From an uncultured Gemmatimonadota bacterium (GTDB taxonomy: Bacteria; Gemmatimonadota; Gemmatimonadetes; Gemmatimonadales; Gemmatimonadaceae), in assembly GCA_946478895.1 (NCBI GenBank), contig CAMLDY010000006.1, positions 1 through 59,372 of the forward strand: 59,372 nucleotides of DNA, in the 5' to 3' direction. A model generated the notes under the pieces. The model did no database searches, had not been told where the DNA came from, and worked only from the letters and a program-made list of their open reading frames with translations. The translations under genes were made by a program, and so were the position numbers. Shown in pieces: positions 18,675 through 26,083 of this stretch; positions within the stretch are counted from its first letter, which is position 1; every line of letters starts with the position of its first letter.

Positions 18675-18938
18675 TCAATTGCTGAGACTGTCGCTAACGA
18701 ACGCGGGATTTCCAGTTTGTTGGTTCTGACCGCCAAGCTTGCTCGTACCACAGTCATCGACGCAAACCCACGCGCCGGAGATCAGAATGTATCGAGAGAA
18801 TGAAGCACCGGCAGGAGCGGCCGGAGCGTCGAAACTGCCAGAAGTCGGACTGGTCGGATGGGCGTAGTCTCCACAAGCGAGACAAGCGAGCATGCCCACG
18901 CCGATTGCCATGTACCGAAAAACGCGGTGACTGGACAT
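18675..18938 (-). CDS. Small lipoprotein with the F-S-R-Y-I-L-I-S-G motif
   Basis: An 87-aa predicted lipoprotein: signal AIGVGMLACLAC, then GDYAHPTSPTSGSF, an alanine/proline linker, and at about residues 47-55 FSRYILISG. This is followed by AWVCVDDCG, two cysteines close to the motif, as in the 12892-13164 product. GAGGTGG lies 7 bases before the ATG. The best sigma-54 promoter candidate of this copy lies 48 bases upstream of the start. It heads the run lipoprotein, TPR, activator, TPR/HD-GYP, peptide-binding protein. Family unknown. Confidence 0.75.
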   Translation of the reverse strand: MSSHRVFRYMAIGVGMLACLACGDYAHPTSPTSGSFDAPAAPAGASFSRYILISGAWVCVDDCGTSKLGGQNQQTGNPAFVSDSLSN

Positions 18939-18985
18939 CGTGCACCACCTCGGTAAGAGACGTATGACTTTCCAAGCTCATCCGT

Positions 18986-19001
18986 GGCATAGGCCGTGCC
19001 T
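18986..19001 (-). promoter_or_regulatory. Candidate sigma-54 (-24/-12) promoter
   Basis: Minus-strand AGGCACGGCCTATGCC against the consensus TGGCACG-N4-TTGCA: the required GG and GC are 10 bases apart and nine of the twelve fixed positions match. The expected transcript start near 18975 leaves a leader of about 37 bases before the lipoprotein ATG at 18938. A sigma-54-type activator is encoded four kilobases or less downstream. Confidence 0.6.
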
Positions 19002-19065
19002 TCGCTAACTCCTTATTTTATAGGCGGTTGGGTTTTCCGGCGCTTTCGCTGACTCATTTTGGACT

Positions 19066-19096
19066 AACGTTCCTTTACGAATCAACAACTTTTGAC
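19066..19096 (-). promoter_or_regulatory. Candidate upstream activator repeats (copy 1)
   Basis: On the plus strand AACGTTCCTTTAC (19066-19078) and the looser AACAACTTTTGAC (19084-19096) lie 18 bases apart. The first matches 11 of 13 bases of AACATTTCTTTAC at 23404-23416. The nearer repeat begins 65 bases upstream of the -24/-12 box; in the other copy the distance is 67 bases. This fits binding sites for an enhancer-binding protein. Confidence 0.4.
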
Positions 19097-19113
19097 TCCG
19101 GCGTCTATTCGGG

Positions 19114-20760
19114 CTATGCGACGGCGCTTGATGCGAAGATCGCCATGCGCTGGGGTGTCGGACGGCCTGGTATGTCGGCCGTCTCGGCCCAGGTCAGGAA
19201 AGTCTCCAGCAGTTGCGGGTCGAACTGGCCTTTCGACGAGCGCATGATCTCCGCCGCGCGGGCATGGGTGAGTCCTGGCCGGTATGACCGGGTCGTCGTG
19301 AGGGCGTCGTAGACGTCGGCGACGCAGAGAATCCGGGCCGCGAACGGAATGTTTTCACCCGCGAGGCCGTCGGGATATCCTTTTCCATCCCACCGCTCGT
19401 GGTGGTTCCGAATGATTGCCGCGATGTCGCCGGGAAAATCGATGTCGGCGACGAGCTCGAGTCCGGCCTCGGGGTGGCGCTTCATGATCGTCCACTCCTC
19501 ATCGGTCAGCTTCCCGGGTTTGTTCAGCACTTCCGTCGGCACGATGATCTTCCCGATATCGTGCAACAGCGCACCGATGCGGAACCAGAAGAGCGATCTG
19601 GAATTGAACCCGGCGCTCTCCGCCAGAACGCACGCGAAGAAAGCCACACGTTCGCAGTGACCCTGGGTGTAACGATCCTTGCTTTCGATCGAGTTACCCC
19701 AGTGCTTCGCCATCTCGAGGAAGCGCGATTCGAGAGCCCCGTTGCGCTTGTCGATCTGAGCGACGCGGTGCTGCGCCTTCAGCTGCGAATAGAGCGAGTG
19801 GGCGTCGTTGAGGCATTGCAGCATGTCGCGGTGTCGCTTCTGCACCCAGAAAACTTCAGCCAGCTGTTCGGCCACGTCGGCGCGCAACAGAAGGTCGCCA
19901 TTTTCGAGGGCGTGGCGCTCGGCCTTTCTGAGGTTTTCGGAAGCTTCGACGAGATCGCCCCGCTCGCGCTCGATCACCCCGACGTGACGGAAAACCTCGC
20001 CGCGCCACGGAGCAGAATCTTCGCCCGGCAGGGCAAGCAACTTTTGGCAGTGGGTGAAGGCTTCATCGAAGCGACGGCCGGCGATGTAGAGCTGTACCTT
20101 GTTGACAGTAAGATCGAGCTGGCGCGCGCGATCGCCCTCTTCCTCGAATCCACGCGCTGCTTCGTTGTAAGCCTGCTCGGCGTCTTCGAGCTCGCCGAGC
20201 TCCATGTACGCCAGCGCGATGTTGTTGAGAACCTGCGCTTCGTGATTGCGCATTCCAAGCGTCTGGTATCCGAGCTGACTGAGCCTGAAGGCCTCGAGTG
20301 CGGCGCGGAGATCGCCGCGAATCATCGCCACGGTACCCAGGTTCTGGTCGATCATCGCTATCAGGGCGCCGTCGCCGGCGATTTCGGCTTTGGCGCGCGC
20401 CGCCTGGTAGATCGCGGCCGCCTGATCGAGGTCTCCGCCAACCTGGTACACGATCCCCACGACATTCAACGCCTGAGCAACGGCGGGCGGAGATCCGATG
20501 ATGTCCGCTGCGGCAACTGCGGCCTCGAGCACGTCGAGGGCGGCGCCGCGGTTTCCCTGCTCGAGATACGCTCGTCCGAGCCAGCGTAGCGCCGCTAGCC
20601 TGGTGGTGGCATGTGCGAGTGGGTCGCGCACCAGGGCCTCGTAAATCGAGCAGGCCTCGGCCCAGCGTCCCTCGCGCTCGGCGTGCTTCGCGCGATCGAT
20701 GCTTTCCCGTACGGCGGATGATTCCACCGCTTTCAATTCAACTGTTGGCCTGTTGGTCAT
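19114..20760 (-). CDS. TPR repeat protein with C-terminal HD-GYP phosphodiesterase domain (copy 2)
   Basis: A 548-aa paralog of the 14771-16414 product, alike along its whole length. TPRs cover about residues 15-345 and the HD-GYP domain about 350-525, with LLHDIGKIIVPTEVL, RHPEAGLELVADIDFPGD and HHERWDGKGYPDGL intact. Cyclic di-GMP hydrolysis is the likely activity. It is the last gene of the second lipoprotein-TPR-HD-GYP set; 134 bases separate it from the TPR gene before it, and that gap holds a GC-rich hairpin. No activator or peptide-binding gene belongs to this copy, so it may depend on those of copy 1. Confidence 0.92.
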   Translation of the reverse strand: MTNRPTVELKAVESSAVRESIDRAKHAEREGRWAEACSIYEALVRDPLAHATTRLAALRWLGRAYLEQGNRGAALDVLEAAVAAADIIGSPPAVAQALNVVGIVYQVGGDLDQAAAIYQAARAKAEIAGDGALIAMIDQNLGTVAMIRGDLRAALEAFRLSQLGYQTLGMRNHEAQVLNNIALAYMELGELEDAEQAYNEAARGFEEEGDRARQLDLTVNKVQLYIAGRRFDEAFTHCQKLLALPGEDSAPWRGEVFRHVGVIERERGDLVEASENLRKAERHALENGDLLLRADVAEQLAEVFWVQKRHRDMLQCLNDAHSLYSQLKAQHRVAQIDKRNGALESRFLEMAKHWGNSIESKDRYTQGHCERVAFFACVLAESAGFNSRSLFWFRIGALLHDIGKIIVPTEVLNKPGKLTDEEWTIMKRHPEAGLELVADIDFPGDIAAIIRNHHERWDGKGYPDGLAGENIPFAARILCVADVYDALTTTRSYRPGLTHARAAEIMRSSKGQFDPQLLETFLTWAETADIPGRPTPQRMAIFASSAVA

Positions 20761-20894
20761 GGCGGCGCAACGACGGTCCCGGGCAGCGCGCTCGCGCCCC
20801 GGCCTGGTCAGGATGTCTGGCCGGCTCTAGGGAGACGAAGCAGCGCGCGACGGAGTCACCCCGTCAGCCGCGCGTAAGGGATTGGCCGCGAGGC

Positions 20895-21917
20895 TCAGTC
20901 GAGCGACTGGAGCTGCTGCTCGACTTCAGCTATTTCCTGAGATGCTCCGATGACCTGGAAGGTGTCGACTGCCTCGCGCCAGGCGGAGCGGGCCGCACCG
21001 GCGTTGCCGACGGCGCGCGAGATCTCGCCCAGCTCACGGAGCATTTCGGCGTGGAGCAGGCGGTCTTCGGCGCCTTCGGCCTCGAAGATGGCGATTCGGA
21101 GCGTCGCGATACTCTTGTCCAGCGCGCCACGTCGGCGCTCGATCGCCGCGCGGATCTTGAGCGCGCCGGCAGCCGTAAGGTGGTCGCCGCGGCGCTGGGC
21201 CTGGTCGAGGGCAGCCTGGCAGAATTTGTCCGCGATCTCGAATTGCTCGAGGCCGCACCAGACTTCCGCGAGGTTCAGGGTGATGACGTTCTCAACGACG
21301 GCGTCCGACCGATTGATCGCGACCGTCAGGCCCCGCTCCAGGTAATGCTTGGCATCGCCGAAATTCCTGATCTTGGTGTGCAGGATTCCGAGGTTATTCA
21401 GAACCCACGACATCGGCTCGGCGTCGCCTGCCTGCTCGAAGGCCCTGAGGCTGTTGGCATAAAAGATCGCCGCCTGGGAGAACTCGCCGCGCATGCTGGC
21501 GAGAACGCCGCGATTCTGCTCGATCATCCCGAGTAGCCGGGAATCGCCGGCCTCGGTCGCGAGGCGCGCCGCTTCGGCGTAAAGGCGCTCAGTTTCCTTA
21601 TGGTCGCATCGTCGCTGGGCGATGGTACCGAGACAATTGAGCGCGTGCGCCTGCCCCTTCACGCATTCGCAGGCGACCGCCTTCTCGAGGCTTCGGGTAT
21701 AACATCGAAAGGCACCGTCGGTTTCTCCGCGCTCCCGGAGGACGGTGCCCTTCCAGCGGAGAATGTCAGCCACGAACGGATCGGTGCTGTCCTCCGCGAA
21801 CTGCGACAACGCATCGTCGTAAAGACCGAGTGCTTTAGCTGTCTGCTCGACCTGCTCGGCCGACCGAGCCATGTCGACCAGCAGGTGTGCACGCTCCAGA
21901 TCATCGATTTTCTTCAT
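20895..21917 (-). CDS. TPR repeat protein (copy 2)
   Basis: A 340-aa all-TPR protein, paralog of the 17613-18632 product: both share KALGLYDDA, LRWKGTV, QAHALNCL or KAHALNCL, GMIEQNRGVL and SWVLNNLG. No other domain is seen. ATG 21917 has CAGGTG shortly before it; a GTG two codons upstream is possible. It follows the lipoprotein gene at 21978-22631 by 60 bases on the same strand, repeating the gene order of copy 1. Confidence 0.85.
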   Translation of the reverse strand: MKKIDDLERAHLLVDMARSAEQVEQTAKALGLYDDALSQFAEDSTDPFVADILRWKGTVLRERGETDGAFRCYTRSLEKAVACECVKGQAHALNCLGTIAQRRCDHKETERLYAEAARLATEAGDSRLLGMIEQNRGVLASMRGEFSQAAIFYANSLRAFEQAGDAEPMSWVLNNLGILHTKIRNFGDAKHYLERGLTVAINRSDAVVENVITLNLAEVWCGLEQFEIADKFCQAALDQAQRRGDHLTAAGALKIRAAIERRRGALDKSIATLRIAIFEAEGAEDRLLHAEMLRELGEISRAVGNAGAARSAWREAVDTFQVIGASQEIAEVEQQLQSLD

Positions 21918-21977
21918 GCACACCTGCCGGGTCAGGAGAGTTCGTTACAGCTCGGGCAAAAACTACCGGCTACCCAC

Positions 21978-22631
21978 TCAACCCGAAGCGAGCATGTATC
22001 GGGAGAAGTGATTGATCTGCCACGCCTGAATTTCCGCGTTTCCGTCCCAGCCGGAAAGAATGGTCGTAGTCTCGATTTCGAGAGCCTTGAGAATTCCACC
22101 CAGGTCCAGGAGATCGTTCGGGAAGTAAGCGCAGAACGAATTCAACGCAAGAGGAGTTCCGTAGACTTCGGTGTTCTTCAAGCGCTGCGTCACGATGACC
22201 GGTCTGTTGAACCGGAGGCCGTGTGGCTGCATGTCGTACGAGACGTAACCGCTGCCATCAGATGTAATAGTGATCGCAGTGTTGCTCGAGAGCGCTCCGC
22301 GGGGGAATGTGATGGTGAAGTCCGAACCCGGGATCTCGAGCGTACCGCCGTAGTAGCCAATGGTCGCCGATACGCGACGTACCTGATTGACGTGGGACGG
22401 GGCCCACTTCACCGCTCTGACTTCAATACCATTCGGGTCAGTCTGGAATCCGATGATCTTGAGTACCGAGCCAAGGAGATTGGTCACGGTGCCCAGAAGA
22501 CCAGACAGCAGACCGTCCTGAGCTTGCGTCGGCGCGGCGATCGGCGCTGTCGGCGAGTAGTCAGAGCAGGAGAGCGCAACGAACGCAGCGAGTACGAGCG
22601 TCGAGGAGCGAACGAACCTGGAGCGCAGCAT
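21978..22631 (-). CDS. Lipoprotein with ZU5-like domain and C-terminal H-F-S-R-Y-M-L-A-S-G
   Basis: A 217-aa predicted lipoprotein: LVLAAFVALSC, then SDYSPTAP. A central beta-rich part (about residues 85-155) has YYGGTLEIPGSDFTITFPRG and YVSYDMQPHGLRFNRPVIVT, which looks like a ZU5-type beta sandwich. The chain ends exactly at HFSRYMLASG. The ZU5-like part and the ending are shared with the next gene, so the two are paralogs. No Shine-Dalgarno is clear, and the 45-base gap behind the neighbour holds no promoter, so the two are likely co-transcribed. Confidence 0.82.
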   Translation of the reverse strand: MLRSRFVRSSTLVLAAFVALSCSDYSPTAPIAAPTQAQDGLLSGLLGTVTNLLGSVLKIIGFQTDPNGIEVRAVKWAPSHVNQVRRVSATIGYYGGTLEIPGSDFTITFPRGALSSNTAITITSDGSGYVSYDMQPHGLRFNRPVIVTQRLKNTEVYGTPLALNSFCAYFPNDLLDLGGILKALEIETTTILSGWDGNAEIQAWQINHFSRYMLASG

Positions 22632-22676
22632 GGCTAGGGGCGGGTTGGAGTAGGGGTTGGTGAGGGGTTTGTTCGA

Positions 22677-23279
22677 TCAGCCTGAAGCGAGCATGTAACG
22701 CGAGAAATGCCTGATGATCCACACCTGCGCCTCGGGCACCGTAGGCGCGGTTGCGGAAAAAATCGTCTTTGAAGGTTCTATCTCTATCGCCGGTACGCTG
22801 CCACTCAGCGAGATATTGTCGTCGGCGATATACGCAGCGTAGATGGTGCTGCGCAGTGGTGCACCCGAGAGCTGGGTGGCGTCAAAGAGCTGGGTGACCG
22901 TGACGTCCTTCAGAAATTGCGTACCCGAAGGTTCCATCTTGTACGCAACGTATCTGGGGTCCGCCGTGATGGTGACTGTCAGGGGCTCGGCGACTGCGCC
23001 CGCCGGGAACGAAACGGTAAGGCCCGTTTCGGGAATGCTGATGGTGCCACCCGCAGCGGTTATGGTTTTCGAGACGCTGACCGGGTTCTTTAGATCGCTC
23101 TCCCACCACAGCGCATGGAACTGCATCCCGGTCGCGTCAATCGCGCTACCGGTGACCGTCCCGAATGGTCCCGGCGAGAGATCCGTCGGAGGCGCTGCGA
23201 CGTCGGCGGCGCAGGCGGCGGCGGCAAGCACGCCGATCGCGAGAACAAACGATCGAATGAAGTTGGATCGCGGAATCAC
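22677..23279 (-). CDS. Lipoprotein with ZU5-like domain and C-terminal H-F-S-R-Y-M-L-A-S-G (first gene of copy 2)
   Basis: A 200-aa predicted lipoprotein from GTG 23279: SFVLAIGVLAAAAC then AADVAAPPTD. The ZU5-like part has AAGGTISIPETGLTVSFPAG and YVAYKMEPSGTQFLKDVTVT; the last residues are RHFSRYMLASG. The frame stays open to a TTG at 23360, but that would place the sigma-54 promoter candidate (23322-23337) inside the gene and the signal peptide 27 residues in, so GTG 23279 is preferred. No strong Shine-Dalgarno is visible. Confidence 0.78.
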   Translation of the reverse strand: MIPRSNFIRSFVLAIGVLAAAACAADVAAPPTDLSPGPFGTVTGSAIDATGMQFHALWWESDLKNPVSVSKTITAAGGTISIPETGLTVSFPAGAVAEPLTVTITADPRYVAYKMEPSGTQFLKDVTVTQLFDATQLSGAPLRSTIYAAYIADDNISLSGSVPAIEIEPSKTIFSATAPTVPEAQVWIIRHFSRYMLASG

Positions 23280-23321
23280 GGCTGTCGGGGCTGAAGTGGC
23301 GGTTTCGAACGCCTGAGCTAA

Positions 23322-23337
23322 GGCAACGCCTGTGCCG
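23322..23337 (-). promoter_or_regulatory. Candidate sigma-54 (-24/-12) promoter
   Basis: Minus-strand CGGCACAGGCGTTGCC: GGCAC, 5 bases, TTGC, with the GG and GC 10 bases apart and nine of twelve fixed positions matching TGGCACG-N4-TTGCA. The expected transcript start near 23312 gives a leader of about 33 bases before GTG 23279, close to the layout at 18986-19001. Confidence 0.65.
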
Positions 23338-23403
23338 ATTCCCAACCGGTTGATTCCCAACAGCTTACGTTTTGGTGACTCCGGAGCTCATCAATAACGG
23401 TGC

Positions 23404-23435
23404 AACATTTCTTTACACCCCTATCGTTTCGTTAC
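23404..23435 (-). promoter_or_regulatory. Candidate upstream activator repeats (copy 2)
   Basis: Plus-strand AACATTTCTTTAC (23404-23416) and ATCGTTTCGTTAC (23423-23435) match at 10 of 13 bases and lie 19 bases apart, about 67 bases upstream of the -24/-12 box. The first copy is nearly the same as 19066-19078. TTACACCC, part of this region, occurs again at 23622-23629 just before htrA. Confidence 0.4.
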
Positions 23436-23646
23436 AGCTGAGCTGGGCACATGAGGAGGGGACTAACCCTGTAGAAAAAAAAGATACAAATGTGCGGAGC
23501 AAGTTGGGGGCGTTTTGAGTATAAAGGATATCGGGCAACGCTCAATGGTTTCACATCCAGACGGTCCGCGCGCGCAACCACGCTGGCGTGAAACCTGTAG
23601 CTCCCGCAGTGTGTCCTATAGTTACACCCTTTAGCCGCATAGTCGC

Positions 23647-25206
23647 ATGTCAACAGGAACTCAGAGAGCACGGCTCCTCGTAGCCGCAATTACCGCCTTT
23701 GTCGGCGGATTGATCATCGCATCCGGCTTCAACTGGACGAAGCTCGGATTCGCGCAGACCCGCCCCACTCCATCGGTAGTCCAGCCGATCGCCGAAGCGA
23801 GCAATGCGTTCGTGGCAATCGCCAACAACGTCACGCCGGCAGTCGTCTCGATCGAAGTCGTCAGCACACCAAAGACGGGCGCCACCCGCGGCCGTGTCCA
23901 GGCGCCTCAGGGAATGCCGCCTGGAATGGAAGATTTCTTCCGTCAATTCGACATCCCGCAGCAGCAGAGGCCGATGCGCGGCCAGGGCTCGGGATTCATC
24001 GTCACGCCCAACGGCTACATCCTCACCAATAACCACGTCGTCACCAACTCCGATCGTGAGACGGTCGCCGACAAGGTTACGGTCAAGATGCTCGACCACC
24101 GGGTGTTCACAGCGAAGGTGATCGGCCACGATCGCACGACTGACGTCGCCGTCATCAAGATCGAAGGCAACAACTTCCCCACCGTCACCCTCGGCAACGA
24201 CGTCGCGTCCCGGATCGGGGAATGGGTGCTGGCGATCGGCAATCCGCTCGGTCTCGAGAACACCGTCACCGCCGGAATCATCAGCGCCAAGGGTCGCAGC
24301 CTGGCGGAGCTGATGAACCCGACCGGCAACAATCAGTACGCGATCAGCGATCTCATTCAGACTGATGCAGCGATCAACCCCGGTAACTCCGGCGGCCCGC
24401 TGGTCAACCAGCGCGGCGAGGTCATCGGCATCAACAGCGCGATTGCCAGCCCGACCGGATTCAACGCCGGCTACGGCTTCGCGATTCCAATCACGCTCGC
24501 CAAGAGAGTGATGGACCAGCTCATCGCCAACGGCCGCGTGCGCGTTCCAGCCCTCGGCATCGGAATCGATGATGTCAGCCCGGAGGACGCAGCGGTAGCA
24601 GGCGTCAAGGATATCCGCGGCGTTCTCGTGCGGAACTTCCCGAGCGAGGATACCCCCGCGAAGAGAGCCGGACTGCAGCCGGGCGATGTCATCATCACGG
24701 CCGACGGTCAGCCCGTCGATCGTGTCAGCACGCTGCAGCGCATCGTTCGCAACCACAATCCCGGTGAGACCATCGAGATCGAAGCGATGCGGTACGGGCA
24801 GCGGAAAACCTTCCGTGTAACCCTGATGGAAGCGCCCGATCAGCAACAGATCGCCGACGCCGGGTCGCCGGCGCCGGCTTCCAATGGCGGCACGATTCAT
24901 CCCGCACTTGGAATTTCGGTCGCGCCGGTGAGCCCCGAGATGGCCGCGCAGGCGAGACTTACTACGCCGGTTCGAGGCGTACTCGTCTCGGACGTCACCC
25001 CGGCGGGGCCGGCGGACGAGAAGTTGTTCAGGAACGACGTGATCACCGAGGTGCTCTACCCAACGCGCCGCACCATCAACAACCCGGCGGATCTTCAGTC
25101 TGTGCTCAACGGTCTGAAGAACGGCGACTACATCAGCCTTCGGGTGTACTCGCTCGAGGATCGAACCCACGCGCCGAGGATCGTCAACATCCAGATCGGC
25201 AAATAG
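23647..25206 (+). CDS. htrA: HtrA/DegP-type periplasmic serine protease with two PDZ domains
   Basis: A 519-aa protein with an N-terminal membrane anchor or signal (LLVAAITAFVGGLIIASGF). The trypsin-like domain has NNHVVTNS (His), TDVAVIKIEG (Asp) and NPGNSGGPLV (catalytic Ser). PDZ1 (about residues 300-390) includes AGLQPGDVIITADGQPV; PDZ2 (about 420-515) includes ALGISVAPVSPEM. It degrades or refolds damaged envelope proteins. ATG 23647 follows TATAGT (23617-23622), a possible -10 element with no good -35 partner. It is divergent from the lipoprotein set, which could make it co-regulated or a processor of those lipoproteins. Confidence 0.95.
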   Translation: MSTGTQRARLLVAAITAFVGGLIIASGFNWTKLGFAQTRPTPSVVQPIAEASNAFVAIANNVTPAVVSIEVVSTPKTGATRGRVQAPQGMPPGMEDFFRQFDIPQQQRPMRGQGSGFIVTPNGYILTNNHVVTNSDRETVADKVTVKMLDHRVFTAKVIGHDRTTDVAVIKIEGNNFPTVTLGNDVASRIGEWVLAIGNPLGLENTVTAGIISAKGRSLAELMNPTGNNQYAISDLIQTDAAINPGNSGGPLVNQRGEVIGINSAIASPTGFNAGYGFAIPITLAKRVMDQLIANGRVRVPALGIGIDDVSPEDAAVAGVKDIRGVLVRNFPSEDTPAKRAGLQPGDVIITADGQPVDRVSTLQRIVRNHNPGETIEIEAMRYGQRKTFRVTLMEAPDQQQIADAGSPAPASNGGTIHPALGISVAPVSPEMAAQARLTTPVRGVLVSDVTPAGPADEKLFRNDVITEVLYPTRRTINNPADLQSVLNGLKNGDYISLRVYSLEDRTHAPRIVNIQIGK

Positions 25207-25224
25207 CCAGAAGTGCGCAAGACG

Positions 25225-25258
25225 AACAGGCCCGCGATGATGTCATCGCGGGCCTGTT
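25225..25258 (+). terminator. Rho-independent terminator of htrA
   Basis: A perfect 16-base stem (AACAGGCCCGCGATGA / TCATCGCGGGCCTGTT) with a TG loop, followed by TGTTTGT, lies 18 bases behind the htrA stop. Confidence 0.88.
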
Positions 25259-25300
25259 TGTTTGTATTGATGCGGATTCGGAGTGTCGCCGCGGCGCGAC

Positions 25301-25536
25301 TGGCCACACGAGTCAAAGAGTCGGCAGGGGGGAGACATGGACAGTTCGGAGTGTTTTAGTCTGTCGTGCTTCGCATCTATAGGAAACGCGAGGCGATCAG
25401 ACGCCAGTATGACAGCTAACAGACTGCCAGCTGTCCACGTCTGCCACCTGCCGACTTTTTGACTCGTGTGGCCAGATCGAGTCGCGATCTATCCGCCGAG
25501 GCCTTTCACTCGTGTGGCCAGATCGAGTCGCGATCT
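25301..25536. repeat. 29-base direct repeat with an inverted partial copy, upstream of tRNA-Leu
   Basis: Two identical 29-base copies, beginning ACTCGTGTGGCCAGATCGAG, lie at 25462-25490 and 25508-25536, 46 bases apart. A 17-base inverted copy (TGGCCACACGAGTCAAA) is at 25301-25317 and pairs with 25458-25474. The region 25259-25565 holds no gene that I can support. The repeats end 30 bases before the tRNA, so they may belong to its promoter region or be relics of a duplication. Confidence 0.75.
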
Positions 25537-25565
25537 CAACCGGGAGTCTGCTAATTTTGGGGGGA

Positions 25566-25647
25566 GCGGAAGTGGCGGAATTGGTAGACGCGCTGGACTT
25601 AGGATCCAGTGGAGCAATCCGTGGGGGTTCGAGTCCCCCCTTTCGCA
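25566..25647 (+). tRNA. tRNA-Leu (anticodon TAG)
   Basis: An 82-base cloverleaf. The acceptor arms GCGGAAG and CTTTCGC pair over seven bases; the D-loop has GGAATTGGTAGACGC; the anticodon stem CTGGA/TCCAG encloses CTTAGGA, with anticodon TAG at 25600-25602 (reads CUN leucine codons). A class-II variable arm (TGGAGCAATCCGTG) and the T-arm GGGGGTTCGAGTCCCCC follow. The 3' CCA is not encoded in full (ACCT), so it must be added by the CCA enzyme. Confidence 0.96.
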
Positions 25648-25686
25648 CCTTGGATTTAGCACGCCACCCGACAGGAGGGTTACAAC

Positions 25687-25860
25687 GTGAAAAGAAAAAA
25701 CGAGATCCCCGACTTCTCCAAGAAAAAGAAAGGACCCCAGGCGCCGGCGCACGGCGTGCCCGACGCAACCAAGGCCCAGCAGCCGCACCCGCCGGCTCCG
25801 CCGGTTCGTTCGGGCAAGCCTCCCGCAACTTCGATGAAGTCAGGACGCCGCGGATCCTAG
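25687..25860 (+). CDS. Small basic protein of unknown function
   Basis: A 57-aa frame starting at GTG 25687, with a near-perfect Shine-Dalgarno (AGGAGGG, 25673-25679) 7 bases before it. The product is strongly basic: [17 protein letters not shown] at the start, a proline/alanine-rich middle, and SMKSGRRGS at the end. No membrane or catalytic part is seen. The high charge and likely disorder suggest nucleic-acid or ribosome binding, but this is only a guess. It lies 39 bases behind tRNA-Leu and may be on the same transcript. Confidence 0.6.
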   Translation: MKRKNEIPDFSKKKKGPQAPAHGVPDATKAQQPHPPAPPVRSGKPPATSMKSGRRGS

Positions 25861-26083
25861 CAGCGTAGTCGCCGACCCGGTAGCCGGCGGAGCACCGGAC
25901 CTAAGACGCGTCGGCGCCGACGAAAAAAAACAGTTGCGGCAGTCAGCCACCGCCCGTAGGATTCTGGGTCTTTTTCTCGGCGCTCGTCCACCATCAGCCG
26001 AGTGCAGTCGAACCCTACAATTCAGACCAGCCCCGCACCCGGCGTTTTCGTCGGGAGCTCGTGCCGTGGTCTCAGAGAGGCCC

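Noticed and set aside
20765..20780. Sigma-54-like box CGGGACCGTCGTTGCG upstream of TPR/HD-GYP copy 2
   Set aside because: Spacing is right, but transcription would begin at about the ATG itself, so it is probably chance.
23650..25170. Long open frame antisense to htrA
   Set aside because: Shadow of htrA; rich in R, D, V and H as expected for antisense of GC-rich codons.
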